64,000 nt of DNA from Arctopsyche grandis (GCF_051622035.1 NC_135356.1:31286290-31350289), one strand, 5' to 3'; shown: positions 32,192 through 43,791, counted from the first letter of the stretch. Translations and numbers: made by a program. Notes: generated from the sequence alone by a model not told the origin.

Positions 32192-33528
32192 CAGTGGTTC
32201 TCAAGTGCTGCCACTAGAGGATTTTACTACTAATATTTAAAAAAAATTACATCTGACTTGTATTCAACAAAAAACAAACACCTCAAAATTCTTCCACGCG
32301 AATATGATCCGTAGTGTGTTCTCAATAGTATGCAGAACTATAAGAAATTGACTTGCACACATGGGAGTGAGGTCATTCGAGTCACATAGGGTTGTATTAA
32401 ATTTATTTAACGAAGACTGTGAAAACGAAATATTTCGAAGTGCTAGTTAGTAAATCTGTTATTAAATGCATGGAAGATGTGGAGTTAACTGTGAGAAAAG
32501 TATTAAATGCAATTAATACCAGTAGTAAATTGTCGAACATGTTTAGTCCTATATGAGAAATCAACGGTGAAAAACACAATATATTGCTCAATTGCAATCA
32601 TATTAGATGGCTAAGTTTTGATAACAGTGTTCAACGTCTTTGTGAATTAAATGATTATGTTACATATATCTGCTTTGGCCGTAAATCATAAAGATTTAAG
32701 TGAAAAGCTTCAAAGTAATTATATAAAAGGGTCGATTTTATTCCTAAAGAATTTTTTGCCGCACATTAGCTTGATTAATAAACAACTACAAAAAAGTAAC
32801 TTAACAATAATAGAAACCATGCTCATCATTGACAAACTAAATAAAAATTATAGCGAAAAGCCTTGTGACAGAAGTTGAAAATGACAATTTTTCAATTTTA
32901 TCTTCTGTTAGTGATTTCATAGATAGGATGACAGAAACAACTTCAAAATTAAAATTAAAACTTAAAATAATAGAGTGTCTTAAATCTCTGAATCTGGAAC
33001 TTGATAAAAGGTTCGAAGAATTGAATTTTTTTAAAACTGTTTCTTTTGTATCTTCCCCTTTTATTATGATGAAAAATGAAAATTTCCTAGTACTACAAAA
33101 TAGATTAAAATCATTTTCAGTATTGAGATTAATTAACTGGGCTAACGTAAAATATGCATTATTAGAAATTAATCACGATCAAGTACTTAATAATATAAAG
33201 ATTTGGCAACAATTGTTATTATTATTAATATTGTCTATTTTTCCCACTACCGTATATTGCGAAAGATCATTCAGTGTAATGCACTTTATTAAAAACAAAT
33301 TTAGTAATCAGCTGACAGACGCAAACTTATTGAAGAAAGGAGTATTGAGCAATTTCCATTGCATTATTATTAAATAAATAGATACCAAAATGTTAAAATT
33401 TCTTTTATTTTATGAATAAATTGATTTTTTTTTGTAACTTTAATTTATTTGATTAAATTTGGTGCGGCCACCAGGGACTACTATTATCACCTGTGCGGCC
33501 ACGGTGAAATTTCACCTGAGAACCACTG
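32192..33528 (+). mobile_element. hAT transposon with 8-bp TSD, internally decayed
   Basis: Perfect target duplications ATCTACAT at 32184-32191 and 33529-33536. Termini CAGTGGTTCTCAAGTG (left) and CAGTGGTTCTCAGGTG (right, read inward). At 1337 bp it holds only the C-terminal part of a transposase, so an internal deletion is likely. Confidence 0.9.
32865..33377 (+). pseudogene. hAT transposase C-terminal region (ZBED5/SCAND3-like)
   Basis: The 170-codon frame contains WANVKYALLEINHDQVLN and the hAT dimerisation motif TTVYCERSFSVMHFIKNKFS. Upstream, 32460-32865 has decayed sequence of the same protein (IRWLSFDNSVQRLCELN) with stops. The catalytic half is missing. Confidence 0.75.
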
Positions 33529-33552
33529 ATCTACATTTATGTACATACATAT

Positions 33553-33745
33553 TAGGTGGGCTGAAAAGTTCGTAGGCTGACACATAGATGGCGCTACTAG
33601 TATTAAATCCATATGATTTTTAGTTAGTCCTGTGCTGTTTCATCGACAATGCACCGTGTCACAAATCAATGAAAACGATGGCAAAATTGCATGAATTGGG
33701 CTTCGAATTGCTTCTGCATCCACCGTATTCTTCAGATCTTTGTAA
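33553..33745 (+). mobile_element. mariner fragment
   Basis: It begins with the mariner terminus TTAGGTGGGCTGAAAAGTTC (33553), then after an internal deletion encodes CHKSMKTMAKLHELGFELL and HPPYSSDL, the D,D34D catalytic end of mariner transposases. It is cut off at about 33745 where LINE sequence begins, and the 3' terminal repeat is absent. Confidence 0.85.
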
Positions 33746-33952
33746 AAATGAAGGCGGCGCTTACAAACAAGCATCTCAATCTTCATACGCGGTTGAGATT
33801 CGCGAAGAGCTACGTCTGGACAGTATTACTACACGGATGTGAGACGTGGACTCTGAAAACCAAGATGATCAGCCGAATTGAGGCTTTTGAGATGTGGGTC
33901 TATAGGCGTATGCTGAAGATTCCGTGGACCAAAAAGATATCTAAGTCTAAGT
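33746..33952 (+). pseudogene. LINE (RTE-like type) RT C-terminus, 5' part of split copy
   Basis: KMKAALTNKHLNLHTRLRFA, WTVLLHGCETWTLKTK, FEMWVYRRMLKIPWTKKIS: the region just before the endonuclease-RT C-terminus in a common insect LINE type. At KIS the reading is interrupted by another LINE and resumes at 35183. Confidence 0.85.
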
Positions 33953-35182
33953 CTCCAATTCAGTCTCAACGGTCTCAGAGGCAGTATTTAATCCGTTGCT
34001 CGGGTATTGAAGATGAGCATCTAAAAGCTGTCTCCGATAAACGTTTTATTCATTTATTCTATCTGAAACGTGAGTCTACAGAAACTCAAATAAGGGATTA
34101 TATATGTAGGAAGTTGGGACGAATTGATCAGAACTTCACAGTTCAATCACTATCAGCTAGGGGCAGTTATGCTTCATTCAAAATAGGAGTCTGCACAGCT
34201 GACTTTTCTGTGGTTTTTGATCCTGCTTTTTGGCCGCGGGGAGTCGGGTTTCGTCGGTGGCTTTTTCGGAAGACAAAGGCCGCAATTTAATAAGACCCGA
34301 AAGGAACGGGCGCGCTTTTGTGAGTCCTTAAATGTTTACTACCAAAATGTAAGGGGACTTAATTCAAAGACCGACATTTGTTTATCTGCTGTTCTTGCTC
34401 AAGATCATGACTTAATTGCTTTTTCTGAAACTTGGATTTGCGATTCTGTCTTAAATGGCGAACTTTTCGATGACCGCTATTTAGTTTTTCGGAGGGATCG
34501 TTGCAGCAGAGGCGGGGGAGTACTTCTCACTGTACGAGCTGCTAGTTTTCAATCTGTTCGCCTTTTTGATCAGCTCAATACCATCGGTGAACATATTTGG
34601 GTTGAACTTCGCTTAAAGAATTTTTAATTTTAATATGTGTACTGTATTTTCCTCCGAATGAATCTCCTCCGAATTATAAATTCATTTTTTTCAAATTTGC
34701 AAAATAATTTTAATGTTTTGGCTGGCAGGAAAGTCATGATCTTGGGTGATTTTAATCCTAGGAGTTTGAATTTTGTTCCTAATGAATAAATTTTTATGTC
34801 AGAACTATTAAATATGAGTCAATTGAACTCAATAACTAATTGTAATGATTTATGTGTTTATGTGTATATGCATGTATAATGTTTGTATGTATATGGATGT
34901 ATGTATTGTAAGTGTATGTGTATATGTATATGTATATGTATGTATATGTGAATATATATATGTGTAGGTGTGTATGTATGTATATGTATATATGTGTATT
35001 TTTATATTTATGTATGTATGAATGTGTATTTGTGTATACGTGGAAGTATTTGTGTATATATGAATAGTGTACATATATGTTTATATAATTGTCTTTGGCC
35101 AGGAAGGCGCATTGGGTTTACCTGTTAGGCCTTCTTGGTGTAAATTAAATAAAAAAATAAAAAATAAATAAATAAAATAAAT
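33953..35182 (+). mobile_element. Second LINE inserted inside the first LINE
   Basis: It contains the ORF1 C-terminus (SYASFKIGVCTADFSVVFDP, FWPRGVGFRRW; 33960-34290) and the overlapping start of ORF2 endonuclease (VYYQNVRGLNSKTD, LIAFSETWICD, GGGVLLTV; 34320-34627), then untranslated sequence with a TATG-rich microsatellite (about 34850-35080), and an AAATAAATAAA tail. Most of ORF2 is deleted. The insertion splits host LINE codons so that KIS at 33943 continues as NEAVL at 35188. The site shows ATATC on both sides, a plausible short target duplication. Confidence 0.8.
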
Positions 35183-35515
35183 ATCAAACGAAGCTGTCCT
35201 CGGCATGATGGGGAGAGGCAGGGAACTTGTTTCTGTCATCAAGCGGAGAAATATGGAATACCTCGGACACATGATACGGGGTCCAAAATACGAATTTCTC
35301 CGTTTGAAAACCATGGGGAAAATAGAAGGAAAAAAATGGATTGGCAGGAAAAAGTTATCTTGGCTTCGAAACATGCGCATGTGGACCGATATGAGCGCCG
35401 AAGCGCTGTTCCGAGCCGCTGAAGACCGATGCGGATATGTATATTCAAATAATCGACGAGGTGGTCGCCAACGTCAGGATGCGGACAAGGCATTAACAAG
35501 AAGAAGAAAATATTA
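35183..35515 (+). pseudogene. LINE (RTE-like type) RT C-terminus, 3' part of split copy
   Basis: It continues the protein of 33746-33952: SNEAVLGMMGRGRELVSVIK, RRNMEYLGHMIRGPKYEFLR, GKKWIGRKKLSWLRNMRMW and the C-terminal FRAAEDR. The match of reading frame on both sides of the inserted LINE shows that it was one copy. Confidence 0.85.
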
Positions 35516-36420
35516 ATAAAATAAATGACTTATGAATGTTAAAAAAAATACTAGCTATGAGAGATACATAGGTATTGAAATTTATATTTCATGGCAAATC
35601 GAGCGTATTGATATATGCAGTGGTGTAGTCGAGCCAGGTCGGGCCAGGTCGCCGCAGGCCAGGTCGTACTTCTTTTTGAGCCAGGTCGCCTCCCTGGCAC
35701 TTTGATTGATATAAACATTGTTTTTCGAGTACAATTAAAAAATATTTTGACTAAAATTTCATCCAACATTTTGTATTTCAAATATTGTGAGCACTCTCGT
35801 TCTAACACTCTATGACCACAATCGAATAGTAATCTGAGCACATTCAAAACTTATGAGACGTTTAATCAACTTTATAGGATTTTTTTTATCTAAAACCACC
35901 GAAAACTTCGAAAAAAACATGCTTTAAAACTATTGACCATACGCACTTGAGGATAAATAAAATGAGGGAACTCAGCTTAAATGAATAGTCATCTCTAAAT
36001 TCACATGTTAAAATTTGATAGTATTTTGACATATGTATGTATGCATATCTATATGTGTATGTACATGGTTTTAGAATTGCTAAAAGCAAATGTTGCTGTT
36101 GACACACAAACACGGGTTTTGCAAAATCAAAGATGTTGACGAGGGTGCATTATGGAAGTTTTTATAAAATTTAAAATACATCATAATTTCAACAAGTAAG
36201 AATAGCTATTTGTTAATTATTATTCGAATAATTATTATTATATATATATATATATATAAAACTACCAATATTACAATTAGATACAACTTTATTTTTTTTT
36301 AAAGTGAATGCAAATGGAATATTCGCTTTCGAACTTGATGTACATTTGGTTGTGCTTTCAAAATGTTCCCCCATGAAGTTCTCGTTTGGTATTTGCATTG
36401 GATTTTACAGATAACTTTGC
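35516..36420. other. AT-rich DNA with a hAT-like terminus
   Basis: CAGTGGTGTAGTCG at 35618 resembles a hAT end and is followed by repeats of CCAGGTCG, but no partner end was found. An (AT)n run is at 36238-36258. No genes supported. Confidence 0.4.
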
Positions 36421-36429
36421 CGACGGTTT

Positions 36430-36490
36430 GCCTTTTGTAGCGAATACAGTAGGCGCATTAGGTATTGAGTTTATCGAACTTACACTTATG
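36430..36490 (+). other. Exon-like fragment, unrecognised
   Basis: After ATTGGATTTTACAG the frame reads NFADGLPFVANTVGALGIEF and IELT before running into simple sequence. Protein-like but too short to assign. Confidence 0.25.
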
Positions 36491-36544
36491 TGTGTAAAAA
36501 TTTACAAATATATACGAAAAGTACACATGTATGTAGGTACATAT

Positions 36545-36764
36545 GTATGTACATATATGTAGGCTCAATTTCCAACTTGGACTATCGTCATCTCCAGTAT
36601 CGTTAATACCGGTTCCGGCTTTTATCTGGTTGTATAAACGATGTTGCTCCTCATCCCAAAACGGAGCATTGGGACCGCTTACGTACACCTCATTAAAAAT
36701 GGAATGGATATTGAAACGTGTCATTGGGGCTTTGGTACTTTTAATGCACTGCATATCTTAATAT
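36545..36764 (-). other. Exon-like fragment, unrecognised
   Basis: The minus strand is open and protein-like: STKAPMTRFNIHSIFNEVYV, SGPNAPFWDEEQHRLYNQIK, GTGINDTGDDDSPSWKLS. It then becomes a TACATATGTA microsatellite. It lies next to the inverted gene-fragment region but I found no partner for it in the left arm and cannot name it. Confidence 0.35.
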
Positions 36765-36904
36765 AGTTGTCACCTTTGATTTGTGCTTGTAACCGGATAC
36801 TTTTTTTTACCTAGATTGCTCGTCACATATTGCATCATTTCGAAACTGCCGTCGTGAGCGATTTTCGAAAAGTGGTACCTTAAGTTGAGCGTAGAATTAC
36901 CTGC

Positions 36905-37510
36905 ATGTTATTTTGCAAGACAAAAAATATCTGCAAATTGTGGCATTCGAAATACTTTTTCTATCCTCTCGACAGTATCTTATCGAACATTGTCATTTTT
37001 AAGGAATCTTTGACACGACAGTAGTACCAGTCCAGAGAACATCCATACTACGTAGTTGAGTGTATGTCCATTGCAAAGGGGAGTGTCTAAACACACATCA
37101 GCTAATAGTCCTCGTCTTACATATTATTTTTTCGCTGCTACATTGGTAAATATGATTCGTCCTTCTGGACATCCTAATTGTTGGTTTACCAATTTTAATA
37201 TTTGCTTCACCGGCAGCAGGAAATTTTAAAGGCCACAGTACTGAATTTGCAATGAGTATTGTTGTCAAATAGTTATTACGACACATTGAGGAACCTCTTC
37301 GCCGGTTGCTGCTTTACTATTAGCTACTATCGTTTCTAATCCACGAACGTGTACGGCACGTGGCTAATTTTTCTTTATTAATTTCTGCTAACTCGAATGG
37401 AACTGTGATCGGGTCCTTATAATCAGCACCACTCGTATAGCCTAGTCACATTATTCGAATTTTTGGATGTCGGGTGACTGTTTGCCACAGCTTCCATCTC
37501 TTCTCCCAGC
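36905..37510 (-). pseudogene. O-GlcNAc transferase fragments, inverted copy
   Basis: On the minus strand: the TVTRHPKIRIM-like start (37510), the ITVPFELAEINKEKLAT region, KAATGEEVPQCVVIT, stop, QYS..., [43 protein letters not shown]. It matches the order of OGT fragments A and B at 19675-22090 but here they are adjacent, without the MED13-like and GID4 material. Many stops and frameshifts. [11 protein letters not shown] is closer to the family than the left copy. It probably reflects the state before the left region was rearranged. Confidence 0.85.
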
Positions 37511-38518
37511 TCCTTGGGAGTGTTTTCCTTTTTGTTTGGGAGTTATTATTATTATTATTATTCATAATTTTATTCATGAAATAGTTGAATTTATAGTTGG
37601 TTCGGTTGTCACGCTCCGCTTTGCAATATTGTTCTGCTTCAGTCCACAGTTTCGCCTTTGTTCTTGTCGGAAAGCTCTCCTTTCTGACTGTTTTGCCCCA
37701 TGGGTATTAAAAGTACGTCGCTATTTTTGCTAGCCTCTAGATTGTAAAGAGTAGCATTTAAATCCCTTCTTCCATCTCCTTCCACCGCTCAAGAAGGAGT
37801 GGCAAGTCATTGTTGACGTGTCCTGAGATTTGCCCCTTTTCGTTCCCCTTCTGCCAAATAAAACCTGATATCTCTTTCATGTGAGTGTTTTTAATATCAT
37901 TAAATACAAGTCACTTATCTACTACATATGTATGTATAATGATTTTAAAATCTATTTTGTACATCTATAATATATAAAATCAATTTTAATAAAAATGTTA
38001 ATAAAATGATATTTTTATTAAATGATATTATTATTATTAAAATTATATTATTATGATAAAATGGTCATGACTCCAGTATTTTGGGGGCTCGTTCATGATG
38101 TTTTCTTTGACTGCCGTGATGTTTTCCTCGTTAGTCAAGATTGTAGGCTAGTATATCGCTTTTTGATTCCATAATTACGATTTAAATTTATTAAAATATC
38201 AAAAAAGATATTAATTAATAAAAGAAAACATGTTTCCATAATTACGATAATAATGTCCATTGAAACAATGTAAGAGTACACTACATAAGACTGATATTGT
38301 CATTGATTATAGTTTCCATAATTACGATTGTACTGGTCTTACAAAAAATGCAGATATTTTCAAATTTTTGCATTATTTGTGAATTAAACATTACATACAT
38401 ATGTATATTTCCATTTCCATTGCGCATCGTGTTGAGCATCCTGAAATCTTTCTTTTCCTTCATTTGATTTCAAATTCTCACCGTTGACCATTGGGTAATT
38501 TGTGCGAATGTATACCAA

Positions 38519-40751
38519 AGGTATTTTATTAGCGATTAGTCGGTAAAATTTATTTCTTGGAATGACCTTACAATAGGTATGTCTCCTTTGTTTGTCTATT
38601 TTGTGGGGCGTTCTTTTCTCTCACCCATAAATAATATGGCGTTTCTGGTGAATAAAATATACATAGGTATACATATAAACACAACATATTTTTCATTCAT
38701 CCTGGCAAAGATGATCCGGCTTCAACTACAATAACCCAGTCATTGAGTGTATTTTATGGTGGTTTTCGCTCCTCGTAGCCGTTTACGTAACCTTTTTTTA
38801 TATGTTATGGAGCTGTTACCAAACATATTGTAACGCGACGTTTTCCCATCGTCCCATAGGGCAACACTCGCCCTTTATTTCGAGTGGCCACCCAGGGAAA
38901 AGCCTTATAGTCCTCTTACCCGCCAACCGCCGCCGAAGAAAGATCTCTCCTGTGCACGTCTCCAGGGGGAGACGGGGCCCAGAGATCCATCACCATCAGT
39001 GCTGAAGAACCGATGCGAGGTCGAGTGTAGCATCACTCCCTCCCCTGAGTTCCAGCACAACGTCCCCTGCATTCCTTACGCCGTTTCCGGAGAAACCTCA
39101 GCCGTGAGAGAACCGACCAGAGGACCGCAGAGCCTCTTCTCTCTACATCCAGCCGTCAGCCGGGAAAGACCTACCTCCAGCATCTCCGCCGAGCGTCTTC
39201 AGAGACGCCCAGAGATCGCCATCTTGTGTCCACACGAGGCAGTACGGAGTTTGTCTCCTGCCTCCCCCCTCCCGCTGCTGTGACCCGACCAGCGGTGCTT
39301 CAACGAGAAGACGACCGCAGAGCCAGCTTCCCGAGCCCGAGGAAGCTGTTATCAACGCAGACGACTTGCAGTCAGGAACCTCCCCGACTATATACATATC
39401 TATATAACTATCCCAAGGCTAGTCCACGTTTCTACATAACTCGACTCTTGGAAGAATAACGACGTATAACGCCCTCTGCATCAAGCGCTCGTAAATCCGT
39501 TCGTTACAATATTTATTTAATGTTATGGAACTGTTGCCAAACAGTTTTCACTTAATTTTAAATTACACTACATTCATAGATTTAATGTTGAATAAATTAA
39601 AGAATATTAGTTAAACATAGCCAGTGATGGAGTTGCGGTCGCCATGCCTCTTATATTATCATATACATATGTAATATTTTTATGTAGTTTTTGTCATACT
39701 GAGTCATAGTGACACAACAGTTGTACCAAAACCTTCGCTTGACCACAATATTTATTTCCCAACTACTCACCAAACAAATTCTTTATATAATAATATACAT
39801 ATAATATATTATATTTGTACGTAGATTTTGTGGGTAATAGATGTGAATAAATATATCTACGTATGTAAAAAGTTGTATTCGTGTGCAACTGGAACTTTAC
39901 CGACATGTACATTTTCCACTAATTAAATTTACACGTACATAGGTGTGTATGATTTTTCTTGTTGTATTTATGTATGAATATATACGTATGTGTATCTCTT
40001 ATTTATATGTTTGAGGTAGAGTTCATTCCATTTGAAAAACAGCATGTATGATTTTATTCAAAATATGAAGCAAATTTATTTGGTATGGGTTTGATGGCAA
40101 TCTACATATATGTTAATTGTAAAAATGTATAATAACCATGTTTTTATTTATAATTTTTGTACATATCTTGATCTGTGTAGTCCACTAGTTGCTTTGCAGC
40201 AATCTGGAAGACGATTGTGCATGATTAATTTAAATAAATAAAAATAAAATTTGCAAAAGAGCGTAGCCTATTTAATTTAAAGTAAAAATAGCGTTTGCAA
40301 TTTACCTTTTATTTGTAATGGGTTTTGAATTTATATTTTGTAAATGTGGTGTGAGTTTGATCGCATTTGTACCTATGTGTCCAATTTTACTTGATGTTTT
40401 ACATTTATATTTGTTAATAAAATTGAATTTGTCAAAAAAAAAGTACAATGTCGTATTATTTGTAGTCTGATGTTTTTCATTATATTTTCACCGTTAATTG
40501 TTCAGAAATGATTTTTTCTTTTATAAATGTAAATAAAATTGAATTTACAAAAAAAGAACACTATCGTATTGTTTTCATCCTGATTCTTTTAATTATATCT
40601 CTTACAATATGTACCCAAAAGTAGAAGAATAAATGATTAAATTGCAGAATATCCACAGTAGAGTAAGTATAAATTTCTCATTATGCTTCCTTACCAAAAT
40701 CTCAATTTATGATTATGAATAAGGATTCATTTATTTCAACATAATTGACAG
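38519..40751 (-). repeat. Inverted duplication, right arm
   Basis: It is the reverse-complement partner of 15353-17408. It includes the complement of ATGGCGACCGCAACTCCATC (left arm 16455) at about 39630-39650 and of AAGTAAAAATAGCGTTTGCA-like sequence at about 40280-40300. It is slightly longer than the left arm because its solo LTR is 680 bp rather than 446 bp. Confidence 0.8.
38829..39508 (+). mobile_element. Solo LTR, copy 3
   Basis: TGTAACGCGACGTT at the start, GTTCGTTACA at the end, flanked by ATAT on both sides (38825-38828 and 39509-39512). It combines the 5' part of copy 2 with the middle segment of copy 1 (CTCTACATCCAGCCGTCAGC). It occupies the same site in the inverted duplication as copy 2, but since both read on the plus strand its orientation relative to the surrounding duplicated DNA is opposite. 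Confidence 0.85.
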
Positions 40752-41340
40752 CACGCCTAGAGGTTGTGATCGAGAAATCTCGAGAAATTTTGATTCTCGT
40801 TTCTCTAGAATATTTGAATGTGAAATTTCGAGATTATCATTTTTCGAGAATATTTTATTTTGAAAATTCGAGATTCTTGTTTCTCGAGAAAACGTTAATT
40901 ACAATCTTGAAAATATCGAGAATATTTTAAATTTATCACTACACGTTTTTGTTCAATAAACTAAACTAATTCTTATTAACTCGTAAATAATTTTCTTTAA
41001 GTATTTTAATATGTATAGATGGTTATCGGTAGGTATTTTGGGCATCTATTTTTGTGAATTTTAGCATTTTCATTTTGCATTTTAGCGTTTAGGGCCTTAA
41101 AAATGTTCAATTTAGCATCTATTTTTATGAAGAGTTTAATTTTAAATAATAAAAAATTTCGATGAATTTTAACAAAATTTATGTACATATACAATTTAAA
41201 GACAACACAACCATTAAAAAATAATAGAAAAATTGAAAAATATTTTGAAATTAAAATTACAATACAAAAAACATGAATATAAAAATACAAAGACAAAAAA
41301 TATGATACCAATTAAAATTGATTAAAACTTAAAATGGAGC
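40752..41340. other. Non-coding AT-rich DNA
   Basis: A short stretch (40770-40925) repeats CGAGAA/TTCTCGA-type motifs. Nothing else recognised. Confidence 0.5.
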
Positions 41341-41795
41341 ATATTTCTACAGATTATTTTTTCAGATTCGTGCAACGATCGGTAACAATTATATTGTATT
41401 TACTAAAATAACATTCAGCATCCACACTATTAACGGGACACCAAATAGATTTTAGAGCGGCACAACCAAACTCTTCATATTTAATTTTTGTTGTCATCAA
41501 TAATAGCGATATATTCGGCGTGTTAATTGTCTAAAAAGTGCTGATATCCTTCCAAACATTGAGCCTCTGTTAATACATTAAACAATGGCAGGTTTCTAAA
41601 AAACAAAACTGATTCTTTAATATTAATATTAGATTTTGAACCTGCCGCAGGTGGATTGAATAGTTTACTCAATGTTCGGAGGATTAGATTTGTCTCATTT
41701 AGTCTTGAGTGCAAGTCTAGTTTTAAGACGCTTTTTTGAGCAGCCTTTTGAATACACAGTTCCAACTGTCTTCTTTTGTTTGTAATAGTAGACAA
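41341..41795 (-). pseudogene. hAT transposase C-terminal fragment
   Basis: An open part with RRQLELCIQKAAQKSVLKLD and GYQHFLDN is followed, after a frame change near 41520, by IWCPVNSVDAECYFSKYNII and VTDRCTNLKK, the hAT dimerisation motif. No termini identified. Confidence 0.65.
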
Positions 41796-42581
41796 AATTA
41801 TAATAAATATATTAAAATTAAAATAAAATATTGAAAGTTAAAACAGAACATGCCCAATTTGAATAAATTTTCGAGATTGACCTAAAATTAGATCATCAAC
41901 AATCACATACAGGTAATCGTCGACTTTTGTTTGTCGAAGATGTTTTGACTTACGAAGATACGCACTAAGATCGAAAAAAAATCAAAAAATTATTATTTTT
42001 ACTTCCACGTAATGCACTGAGAATATATCATGTATTAGTATGGGTGATCCAGCGATGGCCGGCAATCCGTTGCGTTGTCGGTACATCAATCGAAACTTAA
42101 TATATTGATAATAATTTTATTTTGATATTTGAATTTAATTTTAATATAATAATAATAGTATTAATTTTGATATTTTATTTCAATTTTTAAATTTATTTTT
42201 TTTTCGATATTTTGTACGCTACTGGTTTTATCCTGCTGGTTAAAACGTTGGCCCAAAATCGTCGTTGGTTTAGTCCGTAAGCACCATTAGACACGTTTGA
42301 AAATACTGCATCGTATTATGCTGTAAAAAATAAATGTATTTAATAAAACTGTAGTAATAAAATAATGTACTAAAATATAAATAAAATAAAAAGACAATTA
42401 AAAAAATATTTCAACAACAAATGTACAAATATGTGGGATTTCATGATTAATATTTCAATCAAAGAGTTTTCAATGATTGTGGTTTCAATCAAAATTATGA
42501 TCCCGGCTTAAACTAATGTAATTAAATATATTTATAAGAGGTTTGGGCCGATTTAAAATCATCACATACGTACATATATCA
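41796..42581. other. Non-coding AT-rich DNA
   Basis: Low-complexity AAT-rich sequence. Nothing supported. Confidence 0.5.
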
Positions 42582-43127
42582 TCACATGGACGTTGGGGTG
42601 GGGGTGCGGTATCTGGATAAATCCAGTCTGCGAAGGACTACAATTGGCTTCATTCCATTATTTATTATGTCTAAATTATGAATCGAGGTTTCGACGGCCC
42701 CGACTGACGAGCTGCACACTGGTTCCACTTTTTCCAGTCTCACAACCGTAATTGGAATTCTCCTTTTTGGATTTTTTCCTGACTTGAGGTTGGAGGTAGG
42801 GTATGGGGTGGGGAGACTCTTGCGGGGTCTCTTGCGTTTTGGCGTTATTAGGGTGGGGCTGGGGGTGGGGGATTGTCTGGGAGCCGGGGTGGCATTGGGC
42901 TCGGAAGGGTCGGGAAGGAGGTCAACGATTAAATCCCTGAAGAAGGCCATGATTGTCGGGTACTTTGAGGAAGCCTGGTTGAGAATGGGACAGTCCCATT
43001 TATTGGATTTGCGGCTCATCTTCTTCACACAACAAAACCTGGAATGAAAGTAGAAATTGAGCGCAAAGCCAAAGCTGATTTCAACTACTCGGACAAATCT
43101 TGTCAACAAGTCAAACAAGTCGCACAA
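42582..43127 (-). CDS. Hypothetical basic, proline-rich protein
   Basis: The open frame is 181 codons. A more plausible start is the Met of MSRKSNKWDCPILNQASSKY (about 43020), giving about 145 residues, because an acceptor-like TTCCAG lies just upstream and the first part of the frame looks like untranslated or intronic sequence. The product has a short hydrophobic FFRDLIVDLLPDP segment, a Pro/Ser/Thr-rich middle (QSPTPSPTLITPKRKRPRKS) with a nuclear-localisation-like basic cluster, and an R-rich end. Base composition is much more GC-rich than the neighbours. Similarity unknown. It may be an accessory ORF of a transposon or a small host gene. Confidence 0.35.
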   Translation of the reverse strand: MCDLFDLLTRFVRVVEISFGFALNFYFHSRFCCVKKMSRKSNKWDCPILNQASSKYPTIMAFFRDLIVDLLPDPSEPNATPAPRQSPTPSPTLITPKRKRPRKSLPTPYPTSNLKSGKNPKRRIPITVVRLEKVEPVCSSSVGAVETSIHNLDIINNGMKPIVVLRRLDLSRYRTPTPTSM

Positions 43128-43622
43128 ATCTTGTGCAATTCAATAAACATATGTAAGGCAACAAATTAAATGGCCAGTATCTTAATCAATCTGCGTAAGT
43201 ACATATGTATGTATGTATGTATATATGTATACAGATCAGTTTTCAAAATGGTCAGTACTATATTATTAAATGCAATATATGTATAAATAACAATGGACAG
43301 TATAAAATAATATTGGCTCAGTATAAAACCTATTTTATTACAAAGCAATCCGTTTCCTATTGTGATTGTTGTCTATAACTTCCCTCGTGATGGCTTTCCC
43401 GCCAATCTTCGATGCTTGTAACGGTCCTCCTGATTTGCTCCTTCAGTCCACTCACTTAGTTGAATTGTTTTTGAGATCTGAAATATTTTTAATGTTCTCA
43501 CGCAATTTAGAGACCAATTTCATGTCGACTGTAAAGTAATTTCTGAAAAACTCGGGAGCGATAGCCCCTGCCGAAAGGTTTCCTCTTTTCAGCTAAACGA
43601 TTCCATTGCATTATTCGTGGAA
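43128..43622. other. Non-coding, TATG microsatellite
   Basis: A GTATGTATGTATATATG run at 43205-43235. The remainder has no recognisable gene. Confidence 0.5.
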
Positions 43623-43630
43623 GGTATGTC

Positions 43631-43783
43631 TAAAGGACGGACCGGAAGCGTGCTTTTTCCAGGAATCAGGACGTTTTGGGTCTATTTACAAAGCTAGAGA
43701 GCAAAAAAATTGAATCTTCATAAAATTGAACAAAGCACAGCGAACAATTAACAATGAACGGCACGCTTCCGGTCCGACCCCTA
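43631..43783. mobile_element. MITE (hAT-like), copy 2
   Basis: Ends TAAAGGACGGACCGGAAGCG (left) and TAGGGGTCGGACCGGAAGCG (right, read inward) are inverted repeats matching the MITE at 24465. Flanks GGTATGTC (43623-43630) and GGTGTGTC (43784-43791) form an 8-bp duplication with one mismatch. The right duplication is shared with the next element. Confidence 0.85.
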
Positions 43784-43791
43784 GGTGTGTC

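Noticed and set aside
34850..35074. Minus-strand frame of repeated His, Ile, Tyr and Thr
   Set aside because: Translation of a TATGTA-type microsatellite inside a LINE.
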